Shown: positions 9,043-19,024, numbered from the stretch's first letter. The stretch: DNA of 64,000 nucleotides from Maridesulfovibrio zosterae DSM 11974 (GCF_000425265.1 NZ_AUDC01000016.1:124001-188000); one strand, 5' to 3'. Made by a program: numbers and translations. Notes: a model not told the origin generated them from the sequence alone.

Positions 9043-10698
9043 TTAACTCTGCCAGCCTTTGCCCTTAAAAACTATACGGTTCAAAGCAAGTGCCATTTCC
9101 GAAGCCGCCATTTTTCCTGTGACAACTTCAATATAAGCCCCGGATTCAGCGGCTTTAGCTTTTGCAAGAGCGTCATCCAGTTCAGCATTGTTCATAACTT
9201 TTGCACTGAACCATCCGGTCATGCCCAGAGCATCCGGCAGTCTGCTGTAATTCCACTGGGCCAGATCATTATAATATATGAAAGGATCTTCGCATAACAT
9301 ACGTTCAATAAGGTAACCGTCATTGTTCAGGCAGATGATGACAGGCTTAAGCCCGTGCCGTGCAAACTGACTGATTTCCTGAACGGTCATCTGGTGTGAC
9401 CCTTCACCGGTTATGAGCAGCACCCGCCTTTCAGGAGCAGCCATTGCTGCGCCGAAAGATGCAGGAGTAGCCCAGCCGATAGAGCCCCATAAAGTCTGAT
9501 TGAAAAATACAGCCTTGTCTGGAAGCTTTGCGTTGACCAGTCCCATGGACGCTGTTCCGGTTTCAGCCATTATGATATCGCCTTCAGCAATAAAATTTTC
9601 AATACGGGGATAAAGCGAATTCGGAGTAATTTCCGCGTCCTGCACACCAACTGGTTCACCGAGACCCTGTGGACCTATAGGAACTTTTATACCAAGATTC
9701 TGTACCCTTTCACAAAGTCCCATAAGCACATCTTCAAGTTGTACATTGTGATACACAGCGTGTCCGATACAAACACGATCTGGATGAATTTTAATTTCTT
9801 TTTGCGGATCAATGGTTACTGTATTGGCACCGGTATTGATATCTGAACGGATGGCGCCGAAACTTATGACCAGATCACTTGTTTCCACAACTTCCTGAAC
9901 ATCTTTATCCAGAATACCGCCATTGTAGACGCCTATAAAATTAGGATGGGTTTCAGACAGAGTTCCCTTAGCCATGAACATAGAGGTAAAAGGCAGCCCT
10001 GATTTCTCAATAAAACTGCGCATGGGTTCATGCAGCTCATACCTCCCGATCAAAGCCCCGACCATGACTGTTGCAGTTTTAACGCTATTCAACTTTTCAA
10101 GAATCAGCTTCTGCACAGTTTGCAGTGTATCTTTATCACTTTGCAAAGAGATCTGTTTATGCGGCCTGGTGCAGCCAAGTTCCATAAGTGCGTAATCAGC
10201 GGGGATGGCGATATAGACAGGTTGTTTTCTGGTCAGAGCTGCGTTTATAATCCGTTCAACTTCTCCAACAGTATTTTCAGGAGTCAGAATAGTACTGGCG
10301 CAAACCACCGGCTGAACCATTTTATGAAAAAGGTCGAATTCACCGTTACCAAGGGAGTGATGAATGAGATTGCCGTTGCGCAGCAAAGAGCATTTAGGCA
10401 TACCTACAATATGAAAAACAGGCAGATTTTCCGCATAACTTCCGGCAATACCGTTTATCGCGCTCAGCTCCCCCACTCCGTAGGTGGTGCAGAGAGCGGA
10501 TTTACCTTTGATACGGGCGTATCCGTCTGCAGCATATGCGGCGTTCAGCTCATTACAACAGCCGATCCATTTCAAATCAGAATCATTGCAGATGGCATCA
10601 TTGACCGGAAAAGCATAATCACCGGGCACGCCGAAAATATCTTTAATGCCGATTTCCTTTAGCCGCTCAAGAAGATGCAGAATAACTGTCTGAGCCAT
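9043..10698 (-). CDS. Thiamine-diphosphate-dependent 2-oxoacid decarboxylase (indolepyruvate/pyruvate decarboxylase type)
   Basis: This 551-residue protein has the length and three-domain order of the PDC/IPDC family. Glu50 in CCNELNAAYAADGYAR is the cofactor-activating glutamate. The paired His in NLIHHSLGN near residue 113 is typical of pyruvate and indolepyruvate decarboxylases. The thiamine-diphosphate site reads TGEGSHQMTVQEIS followed by LNNDGY, with GEG in place of the more usual GDG, a conservative change at a metal ligand. The enzyme should convert a 2-oxo acid to an aldehyde and CO2 in the cytoplasm. The substrate (pyruvate, indolepyruvate, phenylpyruvate or a branched oxoacid) cannot be decided. 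It is a single-gene unit with its terminator at 8986. Confidence 0.92.
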   Translation of the reverse strand: MAQTVILHLLERLKEIGIKDIFGVPGDYAFPVNDAICNDSDLKWIGCCNELNAAYAADGYARIKGKSALCTTYGVGELSAINGIAGSYAENLPVFHIVGMPKCSLLRNGNLIHHSLGNGEFDLFHKMVQPVVCASTILTPENTVGEVERIINAALTRKQPVYIAIPADYALMELGCTRPHKQISLQSDKDTLQTVQKLILEKLNSVKTATVMVGALIGRYELHEPMRSFIEKSGLPFTSMFMAKGTLSETHPNFIGVYNGGILDKDVQEVVETSDLVISFGAIRSDINTGANTVTIDPQKEIKIHPDRVCIGHAVYHNVQLEDVLMGLCERVQNLGIKVPIGPQGLGEPVGVQDAEITPNSLYPRIENFIAEGDIIMAETGTASMGLVNAKLPDKAVFFNQTLWGSIGWATPASFGAAMAAPERRVLLITGEGSHQMTVQEISQFARHGLKPVIICLNNDGYLIERMLCEDPFIYYNDLAQWNYSRLPDALGMTGWFSAKVMNNAELDDALAKAKAAESGAYIEVVTGKMAASEMALALNRIVFKGKGWQS

Positions 10699-10869
10699 GA
10701 AACTTCTCCCGTTTATCGTTATTAATAAAGCTGATATGGTTTTGCATATAACTTTGCCATTACGGGAAATTTGTGTCCATGAATTTTTGAAAATGCCCTG
10801 CTGATAAAATTAAACAGCTTAATATATTGAGCAGATGGACTTCAACAGGTAGATATACTTAATAATAGT

Positions 10870-13026
10870 TTAAAGCTCTATAAAACAGACTTCGCAAGAG
10901 CAGGTCCAGTTCTGCATAAATGCAAGGCAATCTTCGCCGGAAACCGGCTTGCTGAAATAGTAGCCCTGAAAGCTAAACCCGCCCATCTTTTGAAAATTTT
11001 TCATCTGCTCAATATTTTCAACACCTTCAATAATCACTGAAACATTTATATTACGGCAGAGATCGATAATGCTGGAAACTATTTGTTTATTCAGTCCGTT
11101 TGCTGAGCCAAGGGTAAGTGAGCGATCTATTTTAACTTTATCAATCGGCATTTCACGCAAATAACGCAGAGATGTATGCCCCATTCCGAAATCATCAATT
11201 GAAATTCGTATTCCAGCTTCACGCAGATTTTTAAGAACTTCAATGGCTTTCATACCCGATGAAATAGCCACAGATTCGGTAATTTCAATTTCAAGACAAT
11301 TGAGTGGCATACCTGATTCACGAACTGTTTTCATGACTCTTTCAGTCATCTTACCGCTAAGCAGGGACGGTGAAAAATTTACTGAAACATAATCAGCATC
11401 GACCTGAGTTTTCCATGCGCAAAACTGCTGGCATGCTTCCCGCAGAACAAAAACACTCAGATCTTCAATACGCCCTACATCCTCAGCAAGAGCCACTGTA
11501 ATTTCAGGTGGAATATGTCCGAAGACCGGATGATTCCAGCGTAACAAAGCTTCTGCTCCACTTGATTTTCCAGCAATAGTATTAACCTGCGGCTGGTATA
11601 CTATATATAAATGCTGCTCATATTTAAGATCTCTTATAAAATCGTTGGCAAGTGATCTTACAACAAAACCTTCAAATCCTGTAAGATTGAAACGTTTACT
11701 GCCTCTTGATGTCTTATTACGTCTTGCTTCCTTTAAAATAACCTGCATTCCACGCACGTACTGGTTCTTCAGTATATGATCCGAAAGATGGACAAAAGGC
11801 ATATATAACCCAACACCAAGTGCGATATTAAACACTTGCATAAAAACTCCGGACATTCCTCCTGAAGCATAATAACCGCTTAAAAGAAAAGGAGTTGTCC
11901 AGTGAAATGATCCCGTTGTATATGGGATGATGTGAAAGAAAGTAGCTGCATATGAAATGCAATACATAATCACAGGGACAAAAATAAACGGAAGAGCATA
12001 TACAGGGTTAAATATCAGAGGAATACCGAAAAGAAGTGGCTCATTAATATTAAAAAGACAAGCCAGCAAAGCAAGCTGCGAAATACGTCTGGTCCCGGCA
12101 TCACGACTTTTAAAGAGTATTGCAATCAAAAGGCTGGTAGTAAAACCGGACCCGCCAATAACCGAATATGCATCAATAAAACCTTTGGTCAGAATATGAG
12201 CAGGAGGAACGGCAAGACTGAGGTTGCATACATTTTCAACAACATTGGGTGCAAATACATTTGTATCAACGGCATAAAGTACATTAGGCCCATGTGCCCC
12301 GAAAAACCAAAGTATCTGACTGATAAAGACATACATAAACCCTGTTGAAAAATCATCACCGGGCACATTTACAACTGATAAAACGATACGGTACAACAGA
12401 TCATTAAATGAATCGAATCCAAGCACTTCCATACCGAAACGTATTAAAGGAAAAGTTAGAATCGCCAGAACACTTGCCGGAAGCAACGAAAAAATTTCCA
12501 TGGAAAAAAGATCATATCCTGCACCGAATACGGGGATTCTAAAATTATATAAGAGCAGTTTATGAAAGATAAATCCTGTAATTCCGGCAATGCAGATAGC
12601 CTGAAACATGCCATTTGTAAGTGAGATAACTTGCGTAAAAGAAGAAAATGAACCATCACCATGCAGAATAAAAAAACCGGATAGAGCAATTACAACGTAA
12701 AGGCATGGACTTGCGTTACCTTCCGAGCTTGAACTGTTGTACATGCTTCCCATATTGTAACTCATGCAACAAAGTACAACCAGTGAAGAAATACCGTAAG
12801 TTCCGCTGACTACATTACTTAAAAACTCTCTTATTTCAGGTGATATAAACTCCTGCAAAATATTTATAGGGATGTTGAGAACGCATAAGCTCATGGAACC
12901 TATTATGATCAATGGAAAAGCCAGTAACATACTGCGCTGCAAAGCTTTAAAAAAAACAAGCTCGCCAACTTTGCCTATTGCAGAGTTGATCTTCAGCATA
13001 CGCCTTGAAAAATTATATTCTGACAC
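10870..13026 (-). CDS. PTS EIIC (lactose/cellobiose type) fused to EAL phosphodiesterase domain
   Basis: This is a 718-residue fusion. Residues about 15-425 form a multi-helix EIIC permease of the lactose/cellobiose family, with the conserved FGAHGPN (His245) and FNINEPLLFGIPLIFNP (325-341) signatures. Residues about 455-705 form an EAL domain with intact cyclic-di-GMP phosphodiesterase residues: AEALLRW at 491-497, Asn550, EITES at 580-584, DDFG at 611-614, Lys632, EGVE at 667-670 and QGY at 687-689. No EIIA or EIIB gene is nearby. The GTG at 13026 gives the longest frame; an ATG at 12999 behind AAGG is an alternative. It most likely couples periplasmic sugar binding, or transport state, to cyclic-di-GMP breakdown at the inner membrane. 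It is divergent from the porin gene. Confidence 0.92.
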   Translation of the reverse strand: MSEYNFSRRMLKINSAIGKVGELVFFKALQRSMLLAFPLIIIGSMSLCVLNIPINILQEFISPEIREFLSNVVSGTYGISSLVVLCCMSYNMGSMYNSSSSEGNASPCLYVVIALSGFFILHGDGSFSSFTQVISLTNGMFQAICIAGITGFIFHKLLLYNFRIPVFGAGYDLFSMEIFSLLPASVLAILTFPLIRFGMEVLGFDSFNDLLYRIVLSVVNVPGDDFSTGFMYVFISQILWFFGAHGPNVLYAVDTNVFAPNVVENVCNLSLAVPPAHILTKGFIDAYSVIGGSGFTTSLLIAILFKSRDAGTRRISQLALLACLFNINEPLLFGIPLIFNPVYALPFIFVPVIMYCISYAATFFHIIPYTTGSFHWTTPFLLSGYYASGGMSGVFMQVFNIALGVGLYMPFVHLSDHILKNQYVRGMQVILKEARRNKTSRGSKRFNLTGFEGFVVRSLANDFIRDLKYEQHLYIVYQPQVNTIAGKSSGAEALLRWNHPVFGHIPPEITVALAEDVGRIEDLSVFVLREACQQFCAWKTQVDADYVSVNFSPSLLSGKMTERVMKTVRESGMPLNCLEIEITESVAISSGMKAIEVLKNLREAGIRISIDDFGMGHTSLRYLREMPIDKVKIDRSLTLGSANGLNKQIVSSIIDLCRNINVSVIIEGVENIEQMKNFQKMGGFSFQGYYFSKPVSGEDCLAFMQNWTCSCEVCFIEL

Positions 13027-13293
13027 TCCAGTTAGCCTTATTGGTAATATAGATTAAAAAAAATAATCACAAAAACATCCAAATATGGGGGAAACTACAT
13101 ATAATGACACTTGTGAATGTTTAATACACTGCAATTATAGATAAAAGGGTACACAAATCTATTATATTTTTAAATATATAATCTTATAGAACAAAAAATA
13201 AATATAAAAGTTATAGCTTCAATTCTTGAAATAAGTTGATAGTAATATTATATATTCGAACACAATATTTTAAAAATTGACAAGAGAGAGAGA

Positions 13294-14562
13294 ATGAACT
13301 GCAAACTGAAAAATCACCTCATACTACCGCTTGCCTTGCTATTCGTCCTGACTTCTGCCTGTTCAGTGCTGGCTGCCACCAACGCAACAGACAAAAAAGA
13401 AGAATGGAAATACGGTAAAATATCCGGTCAGGTACGCATGTTTTATTTCATGCAGGAAGACCGCCCAAACGGACAGTCTTTTGATAAGACAAAAGAATCA
13501 TTCGCCATCGGCGGGCAGCTTAAATATGAAACCCCGTGGATAGCTGATCATTTCGGAGGAGTTGTCACCGGATTTTTAGCCGCTCCACTTTTTGATGATC
13601 TGAATAAAGTCCGCTACGCAGGAACAGGAGTTCTTGATAATAAAAACCAGGGATATGCTGTCGTAGGTGAAGCATATTTTAAAGCCCGCTACGAAAAAAC
13701 TATTGCCAAAATCTGGCGTCAGAGAATAGAAACCCCATACATCAACGGTAATGATTCCCGCCTGCTTCCTAATACATTTGAAGCATACGGCGTGGAGTCA
13801 ACTGATATTGATGGCTTGAAACTGCATGTGGCATGGGTCGATAAAATGAAAAACAGGGACTCGGACCTGTTTATCAGCATGACTGAATCGGCCGGAGTAA
13901 GCGGTAATCAGGGCGGTCTGGTAATGTTCGGTGCGGACTGGAAACCAACTGACAAGATGTCTTTCCGGGCATGGAACTACTACACACCGGACATGGATAA
14001 TACATTTTTCATCGAAGCAAACTACAGCTACGATATTTCTGAAGCACTTGAAACTCATGTAAAATTTCAAGCTGTTGACCAGAGAAATACCGGCAGTGAC
14101 CTGCTTGGAACATATACTGCCGACGAAGCAGGGCTGCTCCTTGGATTAAAATACAACGGTATGACTTTTGATGTGGGTGGAACCATAGTTGATGACTCTG
14201 CTGATGTACGCAACTCATGGGGCGTTAACCCGTTTTTTAACAACCTCATGTCCTGCGGATTCAACCGGGCCGGCGAAAAAGCTCTCTACCTTGCTGCAGG
14301 GTATGATTTCACCCGCGTGGGAGTTAAAGGCTTTTCCGCCAACGTGAAAACTGGCTTCGGCTCCACTCCTGACTCCGGCAAAAACGCTTCATATGACCGC
14401 AATGAATACGATCTGAATCTGGCCTATAAGTTTGACGGATATTTTGACGGCTATCTTGATGGACTGTCCCTGATAAACCGCTGGGAATATCAGGACGCCG
14501 ACAATTCAATGGGCGGTAAAGATGTAGTGCAGGTGCGTGTCCGTTTGCAGTACGACTTCTAA
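13294..14562 (+). CDS. OprD-like outer-membrane porin
   Basis: This 422-residue exported protein begins with a signal peptide (residues 1-27, ending near VLAATNA). The mature part consists of amphipathic beta strands and ends in ...VRVRLQYDF with the terminal Phe typical of outer-membrane barrels. Motifs such as GQVRMFYFMQEDRP and RIETPYINGNDSRLLPNTFEA are characteristic of OprD-family porins of epsilon- and deltaproteobacteria. It should let small solutes such as amino acids or organic acids across the outer membrane. The ATG at 13294 follows a GAGAGAGAGA purine run. It is divergent from the EIIC-EAL gene with a 267-base gap, so it may be regulated with that gene, but this is only positional inference. 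Confidence 0.85.
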   Translation: MNCKLKNHLILPLALLFVLTSACSVLAATNATDKKEEWKYGKISGQVRMFYFMQEDRPNGQSFDKTKESFAIGGQLKYETPWIADHFGGVVTGFLAAPLFDDLNKVRYAGTGVLDNKNQGYAVVGEAYFKARYEKTIAKIWRQRIETPYINGNDSRLLPNTFEAYGVESTDIDGLKLHVAWVDKMKNRDSDLFISMTESAGVSGNQGGLVMFGADWKPTDKMSFRAWNYYTPDMDNTFFIEANYSYDISEALETHVKFQAVDQRNTGSDLLGTYTADEAGLLLGLKYNGMTFDVGGTIVDDSADVRNSWGVNPFFNNLMSCGFNRAGEKALYLAAGYDFTRVGVKGFSANVKTGFGSTPDSGKNASYDRNEYDLNLAYKFDGYFDGYLDGLSLINRWEYQDADNSMGGKDVVQVRVRLQYDF

Positions 14563-14583
14563 TCAGCAATTAATAGAATCCGT

Positions 14584-14620
14584 AAAAAAAGGCTTCGCAA
14601 TTTATCCTGCGAAGCCTTTC
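14584..14620. terminator. Bidirectional intrinsic terminator
   Basis: The arm aggcttcgca pairs with tgcgaagcct across an eight-base loop and is flanked by a run of A and by pyrimidines. It lies between the porin gene and the convergent 377-residue gene. Confidence 0.85.
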
Positions 14621-14626
14621 CTCATT

Positions 14627-15760
14627 TTAATCAGTATCTGCCGTGAGTTTGCCGGTTAATTTCCTGAACTCATTTTTCATCTCAATATTTTGAAATACAA
14701 TCAGCTCAGGTGTCTGCAATTCAGACATCCTCTCCAGCATAGCGTTTGCATTACGCATCAGAGATATAAGGCTGTGCGCTCCCTGTACTGTTTCGTATGT
14801 ATTAAGTGCGACATCATATTCATCTTCAACACCCTGCCGGGCACGGACGATGCGGTCTCTGTTTTTTTCAAGATAATCAGAATACATACGTGCGGTACGG
14901 ATAGTCAGTCCCTGTGCAATGAGATTTGTCTTGTATATAACCGTATACTTTGCAGGCTCTTCTGCAATCTTAGTCTTGGTCTTTTCAATAAGCTCATTTT
15001 CTTTGGTGATGATATCCTTGATTCTGACCATATAGACATCATTTATTTTATGCTCGTAATGCTGATATAGATTGATCAGAATACGCAAAAGCAGCGTGTG
15101 CATTCCGTAGTACCGCTTTGCCATCTCAATATTTTCATTGGCCTCGGAAGTAAGCCTTTGCAGTTCAGTCGTTATAAGTTTTACATTATTAAAAACCGAA
15201 ACCAATTCAACATCATCGTTTCCGGTCACACTGTAGACCAGAGTTTCAACCTGTTCCCGATCAACCTTCATGCCTATTTTTTTCATTTCGGCAAGCAGTT
15301 CATCAACCAGGACATCTACTCGATTTCCATTATCTTCTTCACGGATCTCAAGCTTTTTAATATCTTCATCAATGCTTTCCACCGTATTTTTCCAGACTTC
15401 CCATTTTTTAACTTTTTTAGGTGCGGCAAGTCTTTCAGTTTTAAGCTCAGCCACCTTTTCACGGCAGACCTTTGAATCAGCCTGCAGCTTCTGGATAGCC
15501 TTCTTTGTAACTGACATGTTGGATATGCCCAGAATTTCTATGCATTCATCCAACAGATCATTTATTTTGCTATCAACACTGTTCTTATCCGGTTTTAAAG
15601 GATTCCATGTTGAATCAGGCACATTGCCGCGCAAATCAAGCTCGGCAACCGCCTTGGAAAGCAACGGGTGTACATCTCCCCATATATCCTCAAGAGAAGT
15701 TGCGTACGCAGGAGCTGCGCAAAACACTGTCAGCAATAAAACAACAAGAATCCTATACAC
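14627..15760 (-). CDS. Exported coiled-coil protein of unknown function
   Basis: This is a 377-residue protein. The GTG at 15760 is chosen over an upstream ATG because TTGGAGAT precedes it and the product then begins directly with a signal peptide (MYRILVVLLLTVFCAAPAYA). The upstream ATG also lies inside a terminator hairpin. The mature protein is highly helical and charged, with long coiled-coil-prone segments around residues 95-140 (CREKVAELKTERLAAPKKVK) and 255-300. It has no recognised domain. It is the third gene of a leftward set after the P-type ATPase and the 66-residue membrane protein, but a terminator separates it from them, so it may have its own promoter. Confidence 0.7.
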   Translation of the reverse strand: MYRILVVLLLTVFCAAPAYATSLEDIWGDVHPLLSKAVAELDLRGNVPDSTWNPLKPDKNSVDSKINDLLDECIEILGISNMSVTKKAIQKLQADSKVCREKVAELKTERLAAPKKVKKWEVWKNTVESIDEDIKKLEIREEDNGNRVDVLVDELLAEMKKIGMKVDREQVETLVYSVTGNDDVELVSVFNNVKLITTELQRLTSEANENIEMAKRYYGMHTLLLRILINLYQHYEHKINDVYMVRIKDIITKENELIEKTKTKIAEEPAKYTVIYKTNLIAQGLTIRTARMYSDYLEKNRDRIVRARQGVEDEYDVALNTYETVQGAHSLISLMRNANAMLERMSELQTPELIVFQNIEMKNEFRKLTGKLTADTD

Positions 15761-15772
15761 TGATAAATCTCC

Positions 15773-15802
15773 AAAAAGATGCCCGCACCGCAGCACGGGC
15801 AT
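15773..15802 (-). terminator. Intrinsic terminator after the 66-residue gene
   Basis: On the minus strand ATGCCCG pairs with CGGGCAT around a short GC loop and is followed by CTTTTT. It lies between the small membrane-protein gene and the coiled-coil gene. Confidence 0.8.
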
Positions 15803-15823
15803 AATATTTTTTAAACATTAAAA

Positions 15824-16024
15824 TTAATCATCATCTCCGCCACCGTCGGAGCTATCATCGCTATCGTCGTCACCGTCATAATCTTCATACTCATCATTTC
15901 TATTATCGTCACGACGTCTAGACCCGCCTTTTGCCTTTTTTTTCTTTTTTTTCCTATTAAATTTTATCAATAGAAAAAAGAATCCGAGAATTATCAACAG
16001 TCCAATCAGACTTTCAAAATCCAT
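15824..16024 (-). CDS. Small single-span membrane protein with basic patch and acidic tail
   Basis: This is a 66-residue protein. The ATG at 16024 follows GGGAGGAATT and gives MDFESLIGLLIILGFFFLLI, one membrane helix at the very N-terminus. Next comes a run of Lys and Arg (residues about 22-38) and then an almost wholly Asp/Glu/Ser/Gly tail ending GGGDDD. Such charge-segregated tails are natively unfolded. It lies 87 bases downstream of the P-type ATPase gene on the same strand, so it could be an accessory or regulatory peptide of the pump, but this is only context. Confidence 0.7.
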   Translation of the reverse strand: MDFESLIGLLIILGFFFLLIKFNRKKKKKKAKGGSRRRDDNRNDEYEDYDGDDDSDDSSDGGGDDD

Positions 16025-16111
16025 AATTCCTCCCGGCCTATAAGTTAACCAGCTACACTCAAAGAACGGCTTTTCCAGTCTCACTCACTGAGAGACTGTA
16101 CACAACCGTCG

Positions 16112-18616
16112 TTAACGTTTTTTCCTGCGGTACAGAGATCCGAACGGAGTCAATCTTAAATTACTCATATGCAGGAACCTTTTGCGGTGCCTTTCCTTGT
16201 CATCAATTAGCCTGTAAGCCATGATTTTGAATATATCCTGCACGAACATCCAGACCAGATTATATATCCAGACATAAACTATGTGCATAACCGGAAGCTT
16301 AGGAACCAGAAAACCGAATCCGACCAAAAAGACGGCAAAAACCTGAGTACCGACAATGGCCCAGAACAATTGCCATGAAGGATACGGCCGCATAAAAAAA
16401 GGCTTACGGGTGCGGGTTACAAAAAGCATCAGATGCCCGCCGGCAACAAGCTGCAGAAAAAGAGCTGATTGAAGCTGCGGCACGGCGTAATGCAATATTT
16501 CCTTACCAACCCAGAGCATACCGAAAGTTTCTGCCACAGCCAGAACTCCCAGCAGACTTGAAACCGAGAGCACCCTGCGCATGTTCCAGCGCACCGGTTT
16601 GGGGTCAAGATAAGTATTATCGTAAGCAATAGTCATAATGGGGATATCATCCAGAAGCGCAAGCATAATGATCATAACTGCTGTCAGCGGATAAAAATCA
16701 AAGACAAGCATAGCAAGAACCACAAAGGCCATAATATCGATGGTCATGGCAATACGGTAAATGGTGTAGCTCATCATCCGCTCGAAAATACGGCGGGCCT
16801 CTTCTACAGCCTGAATAATCACAGATAATCCGGGTGCAGTGAGAATCAACGCTGCCGCCGCCCTTGCTGCATCGGTAGCGCCGGAGACGGCAACACCTGC
16901 ATCGGCCTGTTTTAACGCAGGAGCATCATTCACTCCATCACCGGTCATGGCGACGATATGCCCTTTGTTTTGCAATGCCTTAACAATTGCATACTTGTGT
17001 TCGGGAAAAACACGGGCAAAACCTTCGGCCTCTTCCACTTCATCTTCCTGAACGGCACTAAGCCTGTCAGGATCAACATCCTTGGCAAAAAAATCAGCTG
17101 CGGCCTGAATATTGGTCCCCATACCCAGTTCACGGGCAATTTCCCGACCTATGGCTACATCGTCACCCGTAACCATTTTCACATCGATTCCGTGCTCTTT
17201 GGCTTTACGGATAGTCTCGGCCGAATCCTCACGGGGAGGATCATAAAGAGAAAGCAGCCCGAGCATTTTCCATGCGTCCCCTTCTTTGCGGGCAACGCCA
17301 AGTGCTCTGAATCCATTTGCCGCAAAAATATCAACACTTTCCAGAGCATGTTTTTTACGCTCATCACTCATATCGGAAAGCTCAATAATGACCTGTGGTG
17401 CGCCCTTGGTAAAGACCTGTTCACCGTCTGGTCCGGCCATAGTTGCTTCAGTACGTTTGGAAATTGGATCAAAAGGAATATAATTTTTACGTTCGTATTT
17501 TTCCAGCAGGCTTTGATCCTCCAGTCCGCCGATTACAGCCAGATCAATGGCATCTTTGTCCTCAGCCTTGGATGCCAGAGCTGCACCGAGAATAAGCTCC
17601 TGATTATCCCCTGCTTCAAAAAGTTCCGGATCACCAAGAGTCAATTTATTCTGAGTCAGAGTTCCGGTCTTGTCCGAACAAAGCACATCAATCCCGGCCA
17701 TTTCTTCAATGGCCTGCAATCTTGAAACAATTGCCTTCTGTTTAGACAGAGAAAGTGCTCCAAGAGCCATGGTTACGGACAAAACCGCAGGCATGGCAAC
17801 AGGAATAGAGGCTACAACCAGAATAAGCACGAACTGGATCAGATTTATCCAGTCCTGACCACGCAGAATTTCGGTAACAACCAGCAGCAAAGCCAGCGCC
17901 ACAGCGATAATAATAAGAAAATCGCCCACACGCATGACTGCTTTCTGAAAATGAGACTCGGCTCCGGCTGATTCAACCAGTTTTGCAGTACGCCCGAAAA
18001 ATGTATTCTCGCCAGTGGAAGTAACAACTGCAACCATTTCTCCCTGCTTGACTGATGAGCCGGAATAAACTTCGTCGCTGATCTTTTTAGTAACAGGCAG
18101 AGATTCTCCGGTAAGTGCAGCCTGATCACAGCTGAGATACTCACCTTCAATAAGCACGCAATCTGCAGGGACAACATCGCCAAGCCGAACGCGGACAATA
18201 TCACCAGGAACCAGATCAGCAGCTTCTATCTCTTTAAACACACCATCCCTGAGAGCACGTGCCATCAGAGCAAGCTGTCCCTTTAGAGCATCAAGCGCAT
18301 TTTGCGCCTTGTGCTCCTCCCAGAAACCGAGCAATGCATTAAAAATCAGCAGAGTCATGATGATTGAAAAATCCATCCAGTCCTGTACTACAAGAGACAA
18401 AAGTGCAGCCATCTCAATCATCCATGGAATCGGTCCCCAGAAAAAGCTGAGAAACCGCATGAGCATGCTTTTTTCCTGCGTGACCAGCGCATTTGGACCG
18501 TATTGATCCAGACGCTTCTGAGCCTCCTGCGTCGACAATCCTTTTCGGGTTGCATCCAGTTCACTCAAAACCTGCTCAACAGGTTTATTGCCCTCAGTAG
18601 ATTTGTTTGCGCACAT
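16112..18616 (-). CDS. Plasma-membrane H+-transporting P-type ATPase (type IIIA)
   Basis: This is an 834-residue protein. The ATG at 18616 follows GGAGG. It starts with a cation-ATPase N-terminal domain (GLSTQEAQKRLDQYGPN at residues 26-42). It has the actuator motif TGES at 169-172, the phosphorylated Asp315 in DKTGTL, and the hinge motif TGDGVNDAPALKQADAGVAV, with about ten membrane helices. The length, the motif SIPVAMPAVLSV in M4 and the lack of metal-binding N-terminal domains place it with proton pumps of the Pma1 type. It should export H+ at the cost of ATP. It is divergent from nhaB, so a proton pump and a Na+/H+ exchanger share one intergenic region. Confidence 0.93.
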   Translation of the reverse strand: MCANKSTEGNKPVEQVLSELDATRKGLSTQEAQKRLDQYGPNALVTQEKSMLMRFLSFFWGPIPWMIEMAALLSLVVQDWMDFSIIMTLLIFNALLGFWEEHKAQNALDALKGQLALMARALRDGVFKEIEAADLVPGDIVRVRLGDVVPADCVLIEGEYLSCDQAALTGESLPVTKKISDEVYSGSSVKQGEMVAVVTSTGENTFFGRTAKLVESAGAESHFQKAVMRVGDFLIIIAVALALLLVVTEILRGQDWINLIQFVLILVVASIPVAMPAVLSVTMALGALSLSKQKAIVSRLQAIEEMAGIDVLCSDKTGTLTQNKLTLGDPELFEAGDNQELILGAALASKAEDKDAIDLAVIGGLEDQSLLEKYERKNYIPFDPISKRTEATMAGPDGEQVFTKGAPQVIIELSDMSDERKKHALESVDIFAANGFRALGVARKEGDAWKMLGLLSLYDPPREDSAETIRKAKEHGIDVKMVTGDDVAIGREIARELGMGTNIQAAADFFAKDVDPDRLSAVQEDEVEEAEGFARVFPEHKYAIVKALQNKGHIVAMTGDGVNDAPALKQADAGVAVSGATDAARAAAALILTAPGLSVIIQAVEEARRIFERMMSYTIYRIAMTIDIMAFVVLAMLVFDFYPLTAVMIIMLALLDDIPIMTIAYDNTYLDPKPVRWNMRRVLSVSSLLGVLAVAETFGMLWVGKEILHYAVPQLQSALFLQLVAGGHLMLFVTRTRKPFFMRPYPSWQLFWAIVGTQVFAVFLVGFGFLVPKLPVMHIVYVWIYNLVWMFVQDIFKIMAYRLIDDKERHRKRFLHMSNLRLTPFGSLYRRKKR

Positions 18617-19020
18617 GAAGCCTCCTGCCAGATTAAAAATTATGATCCTTACTTCACTATTACATGAAGAAACAGGGCTTGTCATGATTACTCTATAATA
18701 AATAACGCAAGAAAATAGTAACTGCTTGCAGAGAATTTCATGGAAGTACTTCTCACAAAGTATACAATATTAGGAATATTCAACCGTATATTTAAATTGA
18801 AACAAATTCGTTATTATTAATAAAAACCAGCTGATTATAAAATTATTCAATATTTTATTCTACGTTTATTCGCAAAAAATATAATCATAAGAATTATGCC
18901 CATTTCATACAGCATAAAATCAGACCGAAACATCTGGTTATTTTAAAGATAATTACTCATAAAAACATAATTTTACAATTCATAACTGGACATCTAATCA
19001 GTAGAGGAATATAAAAAAAT
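18617..19020. other. AT-rich divergent promoter region
   Basis: No open frame with a ribosome-binding site is seen. It should hold the promoter of the P-type ATPase (leftward) and, near 18970-19010, the promoter of the riboswitch transcript. I see no strong hexamer pair. Confidence 0.5.
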
Positions 19021-19024
19021 CTCC

